64,000 nt of DNA from Phytoseiulus persimilis. Lineage: Eukaryota > Arthropoda > Arachnida > Mesostigmata > Phytoseiidae. The stretch lies in the NCBI GenBank assembly GCA_037576195.1, contig CM075101.1:23994001-24058000 (forward strand), given 5' to 3'. Below, in pieces: positions 25,721 to 37,298 of this stretch. Below the pieces are notes generated by a model, which saw nothing but the letters and a program-made list of their open reading frames with translations, was not told where the DNA came from and made no database searches. Position 1 is the first letter of the stretch; each line of letters starts with the position of its first letter. The translations under genes were made by a program, and so were the position numbers.

Positions 25721-27441
25721 TTCGGCTTTACGTGATCGACCCACCGATGGGTTTATGCAATGAAAGGACAACTGAATACGCGCTGATCTCGCTTCCACTG
25801 TTCCTCCTCCCCGGCTGGAAGCGTGACCCTGCCTCGGCAATCGTTCACAGTTTCAAGGCAGTGCGAAAACAGCGTTCGAGGGAACGCTCTTTGTTCCGAT
25901 TCCGATCACCGACCACGAATGAGTGGTCGCGTTCATACAGCCAGAATGTTTATCATCACGCTATCGATGAAGGAAGCAGGCCGAATTTCGGAGGAGCGGT
26001 GGACCCGTCGTGTGCGACGTCAACGGTCTCAAACCCACGCGAGCAGAAGACTTAATTGATTCGCATTGCAGATTTCTGGCAGCAAATCGGTTCGCTGCCG
26101 GCGACATTCGAATTCACGCGCATGCCGTCTCCTCATATTGTGAATCATCATCTCAGCCTGGAGTCAGGCCAATAACGTGATGGAGAAAACTGCGGTGGAG
26201 CTCGGTTGGTCCGTGGCTTCATCCCACACCACTATCCCCTCTCGCGTTCCGCGATCTCAGGTCGGCACTCGCAACTCCTGGACGACGACGTCGCCTGCAA
26301 AAGCTGAAAACATGATATGAGCTCTGACGAGCCCCGACCGAACTCGCTCGGATTCTGAATCAGTGAGACTCAAACGCTGACGCTCGAGTCAAGATTCAGC
26401 GATCCTTCTACGGTGTCTTTATTCGTGAGACACGTATCCGAGTCGGCCTGAGGGCCGGAACTCTTTATACGTCGTTCAAAGGCACTCATGTCCAAGACTG
26501 AATCAGCTGGCTTTGAGAAAAATGGCCCTTGTCAGCTCAGTTCAAAGTGAGCAAAATCGATGCTGATCAGGGAAAGACTCAATTGATTGCCGACGCGTGG
26601 GCTGCATCATCAGAATTGTTCAGGCTGTCAGGGGGCCGCCACTGGGGCTTGGAATTTGATGCTGCGGAGCTTGAAGGAACTCAAAGAGTGCTCCTCCATC
26701 GACGCCACCAGTATTGCCAATGTCTTTGTTCCGCCACTTTGATTCCGCCTCGAACTCCCAGATGACTTTGTGAACCCATGCCGGTATCATGAGTCGGATT
26801 CAGCCTTTCCGTCGCGAACCGCGCGCGTCTATGATGTGACAAGCTCGGTGCGTGAAATATCAGTTGCTTTTCAGGATGGCTCAGGACTCTGCTCCCTAAT
26901 ATTTGTTCCCAAACGAGGCTGAGCATTCTCTTCTGGTTTGATAGCGTCTTCGTCCGTAGAGGACCCTCCCGTTCAGTGCAGACTTTGGTAACAGTTGGAA
27001 AGTGGACTCCCTTGAACCGACTTCGATTGTTCCGGAGATACGTCCGTCGACGCGCTGAACCCGGCTGCAGGAACGTGTCCTTCCGACGGTCAGAGCGCAT
27101 GCACCGGCGCGATATACACACGTGTTGACCCGGCACATCGATCCGACCTCTGGCATTCTGGTCGTTTGGCCATCTGGAGATCCATGCTTTTGAAGACTTC
27201 GTTGCATGGAGGGTAAATGCGTTTGCATAACCTGGATCGAACTCGGTGGTACGAACGTGATTATTATAATCAAGATGGTATTACTCAAACATCCCAAGAG
27301 ACTCCATGTTCGGGAGGCAGTGACCTTGACCCCTGCGCAGCGAGCGGCGCTTCGTGCGCATTTCGCTGCATGGAAACGCTGCTCACAGAGTTTCGATTCG
27401 GGAAGAACTCGTGGCGCACTCATTCGGAGCCCCGCTGGTCT

Positions 27442-27454
27442 CCCCCCCCCCCCC
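27442..27454 (+). repeat. poly-C tract of 13
   Basis: This is a perfect C run about 250 bases upstream of the candidate exon at 27703. Confidence 0.95.
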
Positions 27455-27702
27455 TCTTCCCCCGAGATTATAGAGTTGAATGCTCTCTTTGGAAGCAAAA
27501 AAGCAAATTTGACTCCTGTGCTAGGACAGTGGGATGCTTACTCCCAATCGACACCTAGCAGCGTTAGACCGGTTGACGTCGGTCAACTGAATCCAGTTTC
27601 AATTCCGGCGCAGCCGATAGCGTGAGCCGATTGCTGACTGGGCAAGTTCAATTTGTCACGCGACTTCTCCTATACTCCGTTTGAAACATTGTTTGCTAGC
27701 AG

Positions 27703-27815
27703 CTGACTCCACACGCCACAACGGGCTGCAAAATGGGCGCTCAATGTTTGACAGGGACATCTTTGCGATGTTTATCGAACACCTTGAGCGATTGCGTCAT
27801 TTCACTACGTGGCAG
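27703..27815 (+). CDS. candidate penultimate exon, unrecognised
   Basis: The acceptor GTTTGCTAGCAG (AG at 27701-27702) is followed by two bases and 37 open codons containing MFDRDIFAMFIEHLERLRHF. It ends TGGCAG|GTGAGG, a strong donor. Of 37 codons, 24 end in G or C. The 99-base intron that follows leads, in phase 0, to a short terminal exon at 27915. I see no known domain; the C-terminal part would be a hydrophobic/basic helix. Confidence 0.3.
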
Positions 27816-27914
27816 GTGAGGGACACCGCTTGAACGGGATGTCTACCCGCGGAGGTCCTCGCTGGGTTGGTCCCGCATATCTCGAGCTTTTGTTCAGGAA
27901 ATAGTATTCCTCAG

Positions 27915-27953
27915 CTCGCCGCACTGACCCGGCTGTTCTACCTCAAAGCTTGA
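27915..27953 (+). CDS. candidate last exon, unrecognised (12 codons plus stop)
   Basis: The acceptor TATTCCTCAG is followed by CTC GCC GCA and nine more codons reading LAALTRLFYLKA, then TGA. Nine of twelve codons end in G or C, and the phase matches the exon at 27703-27815. Because it is so short it stands only as the partner of that exon. Confidence 0.27.
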   Translation, partial: LAALTRLFYLKA

Positions 27954-28202
27954 TGTTGAATGAGTTATCAAATTGTGGGACTTGGTCACGTATTCGGCGT
28001 TCGATATCATTATCAGATTCTGATTCCTTCCAGAAAATCATTTTCACACAGCCCGTTTGGTTGAACACGTCAGCCCACAATTTCGGCAAGTCTCCCCGAG
28101 TTTACAATGTCGGGAAAAATTTTCGATTCGGGACAGGAACGAATATTCCCGAGTTCACCAGTAAGATGACCGAGGGCATACGCTTGATATTTCCTTGTGC
28201 TC

Positions 28203-28230
28203 GGGGGGGGGGGGGGGGGGGGGGGGGGGG
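28203..28230 (+). repeat. poly-G tract of 28
   Basis: This is an uninterrupted run of 28 G, followed by A and five more G. It is the longest homopolymer in the window and is probably length-polymorphic or quadruplex-forming. Confidence 0.97.
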
Positions 28231-31200
28231 AGGGGGAAATGGTGGAACAGATCGTAGTCTTCGACGATACCAAGAATACCTCGTGCATTCTATCTCTAAA
28301 CTCCATTCGAGCTAAGGTTTCTCAGAAATCGCCGAAATCAGGAGAACGTTCTCTCCTTGATACCGGATCACAGGTGAGTCGGGGATCCGGGACCTCTGAA
28401 ACATTGGGCCAACTGTGAGCAGATTGATTCGCTTCGACGACGGAAGTCCGGTGATTCAGAGGCCGTTGACATCGGAGGCCGTTCTGAATGCTCCTGTCCA
28501 TCCGACTGCGCGCAGCCTTGTGTGCCATCATCTGCTGGACAGGCTTCAGGCAGCAATTTGGAAAGTTCCGTCGAGCTTCGACCGACTTCTCTGCGCCCGT
28601 CCCAACTCCGAGAGAGACCGAACTCCGAAAAAGTTTGGGCAACTCGATCCCTTACTGTCGTAAAGTCTGTTAGGAATATCATGCCTGAAATTCGAACGCA
28701 ATGGCAACAGAAGTTCATTCCTGAGGAACAGGAGGCGTTGGTGGAAAGGCCCCGCCGTGCCTGGCTCCCCGATAACCTACAAATACCTTAACGAAAGAGT
28801 TCAGTATAGGATTTCTCAGCATGCTATGCATTAGGTAATCAAGTCAGCCGCGGCAACTCACCCAAGGGTTGCGCTTGAGCGGCCCGCAAGCTCCCAAGCT
28901 TGCAGACAGGCTGCCCGGCGAGCTATAAGCCTCCGCGTGTTCGAAACTCCGTATGGATGTGTTAGGCCCAAGCTCGCTAGTCAATGCTGAAGCTTGTAAG
29001 TACAAGACTCACAACGACAGATTGTCATCTCTACATATGTGAAATAGAAAACACCGTAGACGAGCGGCTTGACTCCCGTCCCTTCATTTTGGGACAGACC
29101 GAAAATCAAACATTTTTCTTTCAATTATTCGAGTTGTCTCATCCCTTCGCAGGCATCGCTCGAGCTGATGATAGCTGAGCTCGGTATTTAGAAAGATCAC
29201 GAGGAGAATGATCGGCAATGAACCCAAAAACTCGCCCAATCAGCAGAAGTTCACGAGCCTGCGTGACGGTATCCGGCCCACGGCCGGAACACTCAGCCGG
29301 ACACGCACGAGGGAGCATTTTTCATTCTTTCAAAAACTTTCATCGAACTCTCCGTTGGATAGAGCCCTCTCGCAGTGTACGGCGCTCTCGCTCCATTTCC
29401 TCGCCTCGACTGAAGTTCATTCCGGCCGCCCGCAATAAAGGGACTGTCCGTTCAATGTGTCAGACCGCTGAACCGCGGTCCTTCTGAATCAGTCCCTACA
29501 AGATTCTGGGCCACTCTGGAGTGATTCCAGGGAGATTTTCGGGAAATTTTCCCGAGATTGTAGAGGACTTGTATTGCTCGTATGCTCGGAGAAGGGAGGA
29601 CAATTCCAGGTGTCAGTCGATCGTAGCGCGCGCCTGTTTCGGAGGCAGGCTCGGTACGTGCGCGGGATCGATCCAAGCGGGATTCGGGCCGAATCAATTT
29701 GAGCGCAGTGAGGTTTCCTTTTCTATATTGGCCCTGGAGCCTTGATGATAGCTGAGGGCTGTGCCTACGCTTACCTTTCCTGGTAAACTACGAGAGCCAA
29801 GGGGGGAGAAAAGGATCCTGCGAATCGGAACGGGCTAGCGTAGGAGCCAGGCTCCCGGCGGAAGAATCTTACAGGATCGGGTGAGGTAAGCTTGATGGGC
29901 CTTGATGTGCGAGCGGAGCGATGCGAGTAAAACGACAGCAAGTGGACCCGAGGCATTCCGGGGCTTGGGCAAGGTCAGGCCGCACTCGAACCCATGCCGA
30001 CCATATCGTGCGCTGGAATCGATCCACGGAAGTGAATATCTGATCGAGCTTCTGGGAACAGTCGCCGGATCGCTTGGTTTCTAAAAAAAAAATGTGGTTT
30101 GCGTACACTCTCGCTTCAACTCGAGGCAGCAATGGACTCCAGGTTTGTTTGTCTCGGTGTCCGCGGCGGTCGATGAAATCTGACAGATTTGCCCTCAGCG
30201 CTGAGAGCAGTGCTCTTGGTCATTGCGAGGGTGTCTTGTCAGGGGTAGAAACGAGAGATTCGCAGCAAAAAAGTCTCGATCGTCAGTGGTTTTGTTACCG
30301 CTCAGGACCGAATCATCGGATCTTGGCGGCGCAAGCCAGTGTGGGAGCGAATGCGTTGGCAACGATAGAATCAACGGTAGATGTAGTGCTGGTCTCGAGA
30401 TCCAGGAAATACTCTTCCAGAAGGACGACGGAGAAATGAGCCCCGCAGGAAGGATCATATCGAAGGGGAATGCGGGTGGAACACGCAGACTGAAAGCGAA
30501 GGGGACCGATCGACAAGTAGGATGCAATTTCGCCGCACTCGTCCTGTTGTCGTAACAGTGTACAAAGGATCCCGCTCCTCAAACGCTGACGGAAGTTTTT
30601 TTCCCCGCTTTCCATCGTTGCATCGGCCCGATAGTTTCACTCCTACCGGGTAGGGTCTCGGGACCGGCATCGATTTGCCGTTTCGACTCTGAGCGAATTG
30701 ATACGTGCGCGACATTGGTTGACGTCTCTCGCAGGATTCGTTCCTGCCTGCAGGCAGCCAGGAAGGCCTCGATGACAAATGTTCACATAGCGTTGGCCAG
30801 AACGACCCACTTTAGAAGCCACAAGCAAGCAGTGGCCGTCAGGCAAGGACGCGAACACCAGATCTGCCGCTAGCGCCGGTTCTCTCCCTCCGCCTTGTCT
30901 ACGATGAATGCGTGTCCGTGCATTTTTCCCTCCTCGGCTCGAGTGGCCGCGTGCAAAGTCCTGGAATCGTCACTGGGGGGAGAACCAGCGACCCTCTCTC
31001 CATTAGAGACTCAGTCAGAAGTGCGGCTTCGTTGCCTCTCGAGTGGCGTCCACGAGGCAAAACCTGCGTTTAAATTCATTTGTAGCCGGGTCATGAAGTT
31101 AAATCATTACGACAAGGCCTCGCGGAGCTTCTTCCGCCATCCGGGTCGCTGGCTCCGCCAGGGCTTTGAACCTGGGGCCTGAATATTAATACATAACCGG

Positions 31201-31876
31201 GCTGGATGTGCCCACGCTCGAACAATGCAGGATGTTCCGGCGGCTGTGCTCGAGGGGTTGGGAAGGGAATGCTTTTTAGACGAGGAAATGGCTCACTAGA
31301 GGTAGAGACAAAGGAGCTTCTCGAGATGATCCGAGCAAGGCGTCCGGAGCTGCTCCGACCCTCTGGGGGCAAATTCGTTATTCGTGAGCCACGCTCCCCC
31401 GATTGATCTTTCTCCAATCCATTCCTTCGAGCGCGAACCAATTCATGATAGACGCGTCGAGACGAGTTCTGGAATGCAAGGTTAAAATTCATGAGGGGTT
31501 CAGACTGCTTCGTTCAGACTTCTGTATGTAGAGTCGACGAGCCTTTCCAGTCGACGAGCGAAGAGAATGCAGAGGACGGATCGGCATCGGATGCATCCAG
31601 CCTGACTGGCAACCTTCGTAACAGAAGCGGCTTCTAATTAGTGGAATGGTCTTGCGACACGCACGCGCGAGTGATACCGCAAACGTCAATTGGTGGAGCC
31701 AGTAGAGTTCCAATATCCTGTGCAATAGGGAGGAGATCGCGGTTTGTTTGAGATTGAACGAGGCAGCGCGACAGATGAGACAGAGGGAGGAAAGAGGCAA
31801 AGTGGACTTGCCGGGAGAGGAACCGGGTTCAGGGAGAGGCTACCTGGTTGAATGCTACTTAAAAGCCTAAACGACA

Positions 31877-32473
31877 ATGGCTGCGATGCTATCGTTGCCA
31901 AAGAAAGAGAACTGTGTCCAAAGAGGTCACACATCCGAGGAAGCCGGGTGGTCTACAAAGATATACGACCTTCGATGGACGCCAACATCCGGGTCGGTCT
32001 ACAGGGCCGAGAGGTCATGTCGGAAATCGGAGGCTACAGATTCGATCCCGCTCCTGTACGTGTTGTCCAACGTCGTAAAGGATTCCATTGCGGGCGAGGG
32101 CCAACGGGTATCTCAGTTTTGCTACGTTTCGGACGGAGAGGGAAACCCCGAAATAATACCTTCTTCCGACGAGCTTCCACCATGTTTCATACGGGAGCTC
32201 GTTCAGAATCGAGACGAGAAATCCGAATGTCGTCTGGCCTGAGCCCCGGATCTTGTCGACGTGAGTCGCACGTCCGATGGTGGATTGACCATTTGGGATC
32301 GGGACATCCGGCTCCAACTCGCGCTTCTGGAACATTGCCACCACTTCCAGAACGAAACCTCCGAAGAATGGATCGGAGAGAAGTCGCTGATCGATCTGAA
32401 GCGGGAAGTAGGCCCGGGTGGTGGAAGACTCGGATCTCGAATCCTTCCAGCGGCAAGCTGGGCCGGTCACTGA
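31877..32473 (+). other. coding-like block, interrupted by one TGA on the plus strand; minus strand also open
   Basis: ATG 31877 has a good context (ACAATGG) and opens 121 codons to TGA 32240-32242. The very same frame then stays open to 32473, including DRDIRLQLALLEHCHHF. In hand counts over two sub-stretches (42 codons near 32030-32150 and 37 near 32300-32405) third positions are G/C-rich and second positions A/T-rich, as in real exons. However, an antisense frame (about 32479 to 32015) of 154 codons is uninterrupted across the same bases and has the same position pattern. This may be a pseudogene with one stop, or a minus-strand exon. No family is recognised on either strand. Confidence 0.2.
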
Positions 32474-35400
32474 CAGCAAACGCAGTCAGTGGTGTTCGTC
32501 ACGCCGCTGGAGCACTTTGGTGGGAAGAACAGCAGCTTTCTCAGACTACAAGAGTGCTCCGCTCTCGGAAACAAGGGAAAGCCATGCCTTGCTGAACAAT
32601 GCCGAGCGGGGCAGGCACGCGGGCTCACTGACGGTTTAGCCGCAGGCTATCGGAGATACTAGGCCAAGCTGTGGGTGTAGGAGCACGCGGAGCTGAGCAG
32701 GGTTCCCACTCGAGACAGGTGAGTGCGGGAAGAATGAAGTTCGCGGTAGAGCGGGTGGATTGCAGCCAATCAAGTTCGCAGGTGCCAGTCTCAACCGCAC
32801 GGAGCATCTCGCCGCATCGTGTGGCAGGTAGCGGCTACCCTCGCAAAGCCATTGAAGAGTTTGCGGGTCATTTTAAAGAGAGCGAGGAGGGCGAGCCGGA
32901 ATCGTTACGCCGACGAGAGTCGGCGACATCGATGGCACATTCTTCTGAGGGCATCGGCACACCGTAAGCTCTGAAGTTCCCCTAATTCGTGAATCTCACC
33001 CCGGAGTTTCCGAGGGAGGAAACTCCTTTCCTGAGCAACGGACACGAAGTCCATGAGGTAAGGCTTCAAAAACTCCGGCCAAAATCCTGATGAAGCGAGT
33101 GCTTTGGAACAGATCTCCCCTCCTCTGACTTCGACCCATCCGATAGAGGAATGCCTCTGGCCTCGGGCCGAATTCTCCCTCTCGCTCCCCTTGAATCAAC
33201 CTCAATTCTTCCCCTACTCTCGATCGCCGTTTCCTTTCTGGTTTTACTCCGTTCGCTATTGCCTTCCGGTTCCTCTCTCCCTGAGGAAGGGGTGCGGGGG
33301 AGGAGATGGACGAATGAACGAACGCGCGGACGGACCTCCCTACCGCTGCGGTAACCAATGCTGAAAAAAGCTCGTCAAATGTTTTTAGCTCTGTGCAGGG
33401 GTCGCTGGCACCAGGAAGGGAGTTTCGCTGAAAGGCGTGTCCCCATACCTTCTTTGCCACTATGATTTGCTTCTGAATGCAATGCGTTTTGGCAGGCGCA
33501 ACCGATATGTGCACCGGAGACATAGAAGCGAACGGAGAGGTTCGTCCGAGAGATTCCCGGCGGTTCTGGCGTTGCTGAGATCCACGAGGGGACGGCAAAT
33601 GCAGCCTCGAAACTTCTTGTTCGGAGTCCGGTTACGACTGATGCTTGCCTTGAGAGACGGGCCCGAGCGCGTTCGTCGGTGGCGGTTATTTTTTCTATTG
33701 GCCAAAATCGCGGAATGCGGGAGAAGTCCTTGACACAGATGACGAAATAGCGTGGACGACGCCCCCGGGAAATAATTGTGCCGTTATCCGTCCTGGTCCG
33801 GAACTGACAGCTTCCCGATGGTCTTCTGGGCACCCCACTTGTGTATTCATTGTTTGACCCGTTAACTAACAATGTCGACGACGCGTACGCTGGCTGGGGG
33901 CAGGCTCTGCGTTTGCTGTACATCCGGCCAAGTAAACCAGCCGTGTGTTCCGACCAAACAAGAGGGAAAAAAACAGAATTCAATATCAGCGGAAACTTTG
34001 GTTCGGTCGCGAGATCATCATCGGAGCATGCGATTGACGGAAACGGCAGCTGGGGACAACGCCGAACTTGATCCGTCTGGTGCTCAGCTCGGGCGGCTCC
34101 GTGAGCGCCGGCGGAAGGGAGAAACTTCCACATTTTTCGATGAACTTTTGGTTCATTTGATACAACAACAGTGCATTCGCGCAGGAGTTCAATTATCTGA
34201 GGCTCACCGCTTATTCTATGACGGATCCAGGTCGGATCGACGGCTTTCCCCGCAGTCGAAACAATATTATTACCCCGACGTTCGATCATGAATGCTGACG
34301 GAATTGATTGTATCACTTGAGATCGTTTGCTTCGGCCGCGCAGTCTCGGAACTTTCGGAATTCGTGAGCGGCCCTGCGTCCGGATTGTCGCTGGTAAGGG
34401 AATCCGAGTCACAGGTTGGAGCTTTCTTGGCTCAAGGGCCCTCAGCTCAACGAGGAAAGAGCGTTAACAGAAGCGAAGAGGCAACAGCAGCGACGAAATA
34501 AGCAATCGCGTTTGCGTTCGCGACCGAAGAAGATTACCGTAATTGGTTTTCGCTCTTCGAGTGGACCCTGACTCCCGGCCCGCTGACTGCCTTGAGACAA
34601 AAAGTTTGCGAATCTTAGAAGCGATCTGTCGAGATGTACGCAATCGAGCCCACCTCTGCTGATACGAGTGGGACCGACCAGTCACGATTGAGTGAGGGTC
34701 AATCAAATCGACAAACCCTATGAGCCTCTGAGCCATCGTAGGAGGGCGTCGTTCGAAAGACAAGGAGATGGCCGGTCGGGAAGTACCTCTCACTCTGGTG
34801 AACGAGGGCTTGAACATGTCTGCGACTCTCCCAAAGAACCTTGTTAGAGGAGTCTCAAAGACACTCGTAATAGTCTCTCGTGGAGACCTTCTAGCAGGCT
34901 CCGTCATAATATCGTGTGGGATTGCAACTCTCTCGCTCTTACAGCTCACAAAGACGGGAAAATCTGAACCGAGCAAGGTCACATTCAATGCTTCATATTT
35001 TGCAGAATATTTGGGATCATTCGACCGCCTACATCGGGGACTCCTGGGGGCTCGTTTTGAAGCTTAGCGATGATTCGCGCTCCCAAAGGGTTGCCGATTC
35101 AAATCTGCTCAGAAGAGAGCCTTTCCCATCCGATGCCCCCATACGGATGAGGACCGATGGAATCTCTCTGGAATCCGGAGCGCAGAGGAAGTTCGCAGCG
35201 CCAAAGAGCCAGAAAAAAGTCGACTTTGAGAGAATCTTCTCTGGGAGCAAACGCTAACTTAATAGCTGGGCTCGGGTCGCTGTGCGGAACCCATCTCGAT
35301 CAGCTCAAACACATCGAAGAGCGTGCGTCGCTCATCTCTCGAACCGACAGACCGAAAGATCCCAAAACGTTTCCGCTATTATCGCTATTCGATGTTTTCA

Positions 35401-37136
35401 ACAGATTCCCTCGCGCCACTGACGTGTCCGGCTCCACGGGATCACAGTCCAGCCCAGTGTCGCGGAGACGGATCCGATGCTCGAAGTGCGGGAAAATGGG
35501 CGCAGTCGCCTTCGAAATCGTAAGACACCGACGGGAGGTGTGTCTGTGCGCTTGCTCGTTCGCTTCATATTCTAGATCAATATTTGTAGTGAGTGGTGGT
35601 GCTCGCTCGATCCTGACAGCAACTATTCCATCCACGGCCGAGCAGCAGCATCGCCAGCCCGATGGTTCACCGATACCAAATAGTCGGGGAAACACGCTGG
35701 ATTACAAAGACAAGATCTCCCCTGTCTCTGGTTGCGATCGCGTGGTTCAGGTCCGGAAAACATAATGAACTCCTCCTGGATCTCTTCTTGAAAGTTCAGT
35801 CGCTCGGAGTATGAATGGTATCACACCGAGCAGAAGTGGAGCTTGCGAAGCGGCTCGTGGAAGCCGCGCCGTCAGTCGAAATGGGCGTAGAAGCAACTCT
35901 GGTGCGATTCGGACTCGGCGACGGTTAGGACTCATCGATGATTTCCGCCGCTGACAGCTGTGAAAATCACGGTACGCCAACGCGGACTCGAAAGCGGCGA
36001 CGACGGCCGCCGTCAATCAGACCACCGCGGTGGTCCGCGAATAAACTTCGTGGGAGCCATCGGTCAAAACCCAGCGACATCCTCCTGATGCGACCCGGCC
36101 AGCCCGTCCCTAGCGGCTTGATATGCATGTGGCTGGCTGACTGACTTGTTGAAGATGAATTTGTTTCCAGAAGGAATGTCGCACACCTCAGTTGAACGCG
36201 GGGTGCTTCTCTCACTCCGTCGGGCCGGCTGGCCACCAATTCAATTAGGGCTCGCTGGCCGTTGCCCGACCCCGTGACTTGCGCTGGTTCGCTCGGCCGA
36301 TCCGATAGCCTCCCGCGGGAAGCGTCACCGACGCGAGTGACTGATGACTGCAATCAGAACGATTTTCGGCAAATTATTGTTGTCCTTCCCCCCTGACTCG
36401 ATTGGGTGAATATTCCGATGCTCCCTAGAAAATTAAACATGTTCGGCCGGGAAATTAGCATTTTCTCACCCAACGTTCCGGGCGGATCGCTATGTTCGCC
36501 GAGCTTTTAATTGCTACTTTTGTCGCGTCTCCAGATATGTTGGCGCCAAAAATTTGTCAGGGAAATGCATCATTGAACCCTGGAGAGATCATTTATCGCG
36601 TTAAGCAGCTGGACACGTGGTGGTGAGAGTCTCGAGATATCTGCAACGCAAACAGGGCGCCGTATTCCACATGTTCTCCGCAACTGTTTTCCTGTGATGT
36701 CGTAGCCGCGTATCGTGCAGCAACACGATACGGAAATATTGGGTTCTGTGGAGAAGCGTTCGAATTGGTTCATAGGGGCTTCGTCGAAGGTGGTTCCCTC
36801 GTCCTCTAGAACTTCCCGCTGCGAGGGACTTTTGGGAGAGGGCAACACATAAACGAGCGAAGGCACACAAGTAAGAGACCGGGCCTTCAGACTTGTATCT
36901 TATCAGCAGCGGTCGCAGCTCTCGTTATCAGACCAGTGTTGAAGAAACCCACGACGTGCGTACCCTGTTCGTGACATCCGAAACAAAGTACAGAACACAA
37001 CCAGTGGGAGCCGCTGCGGGTTGACGAGCCCGATTGGTGTGGCGATTTCGAAACTTTCGTGAACTTTCCGGCGCCATCCCAGAACTTGGAACAGGCTGCG
37101 TATACAACCGAGAACAATGTTGTGAATCTGACGGGA

Positions 37137-37298
37137 ATGGAAGAAAGTACCACTGTTAGTATCGCTAACGAAGTGTGGCGCCTTCTTCGAGAAGGTCGCT
37201 ATAACGAGCTGCGGGCGTATGACTACGAAGAAGTCGTCCAAATGATTAACTTCACCGAATACAATTACACGGAGCCGGACGTCTACAACTTCTATAAG
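37137..37298 (+). CDS. CCAPR: CCAPR coding exon 1: extracellular N-terminus
   Basis: The 54 codons encode an acidic, tyrosine-rich extracellular domain. It carries N-glycosylation sites NFT (residue 38) and NYT (43) and ends YNFYK just before TM1, where CCAP receptors usually have a short aromatic linker. The donor AAG|GTGAGC leaves phase 0, matching exon 2. I chose ATG 37137 because it has G at -3 and +4. The frame stays open upstream to a TGA at 36972-36974 and includes another NLT site, so the exon may begin further left and be joined to an unseen leader exon. There is no hydrophobic signal peptide, which is acceptable for this class. Confidence 0.8.

Larger units (their letters stand above)
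27954..37136. other. upstream flank of CCAPR; no named gene
   Basis: This holds the 28-base poly-G, the 31.9-32.5 kb coding-like block and a 345-codon minus-strand frame at 33375-34412 with no domain-like sequence. Any 5' UTR exon and promoter of CCAPR probably lie in the right-hand part, but no TATA box plus initiator arrangement stood out. Confidence 0.45.

Noticed and set aside
32020-32120. Resemblance of SIPLLYVLSNVVKDSI to RNA polymerase CTD-interacting (CID) domains
   Set aside because: It is a single short helix-like match. The rest of the CID fold (preceding helices and downstream motifs) is not seen.
35450-35550. CSKCGKMG...H zinc-finger-like stretch within the 202-codon plus frame 35157-35765
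   Set aside because: Only one CxxC pair with poorly placed His/Cys. The surrounding sequence is not domain-like, and the antisense frame is equally open.
36887-37241. Minus-strand frames over CCAPR exon 1
   Set aside because: They are antisense to a well-supported receptor exon and show no independent signals.
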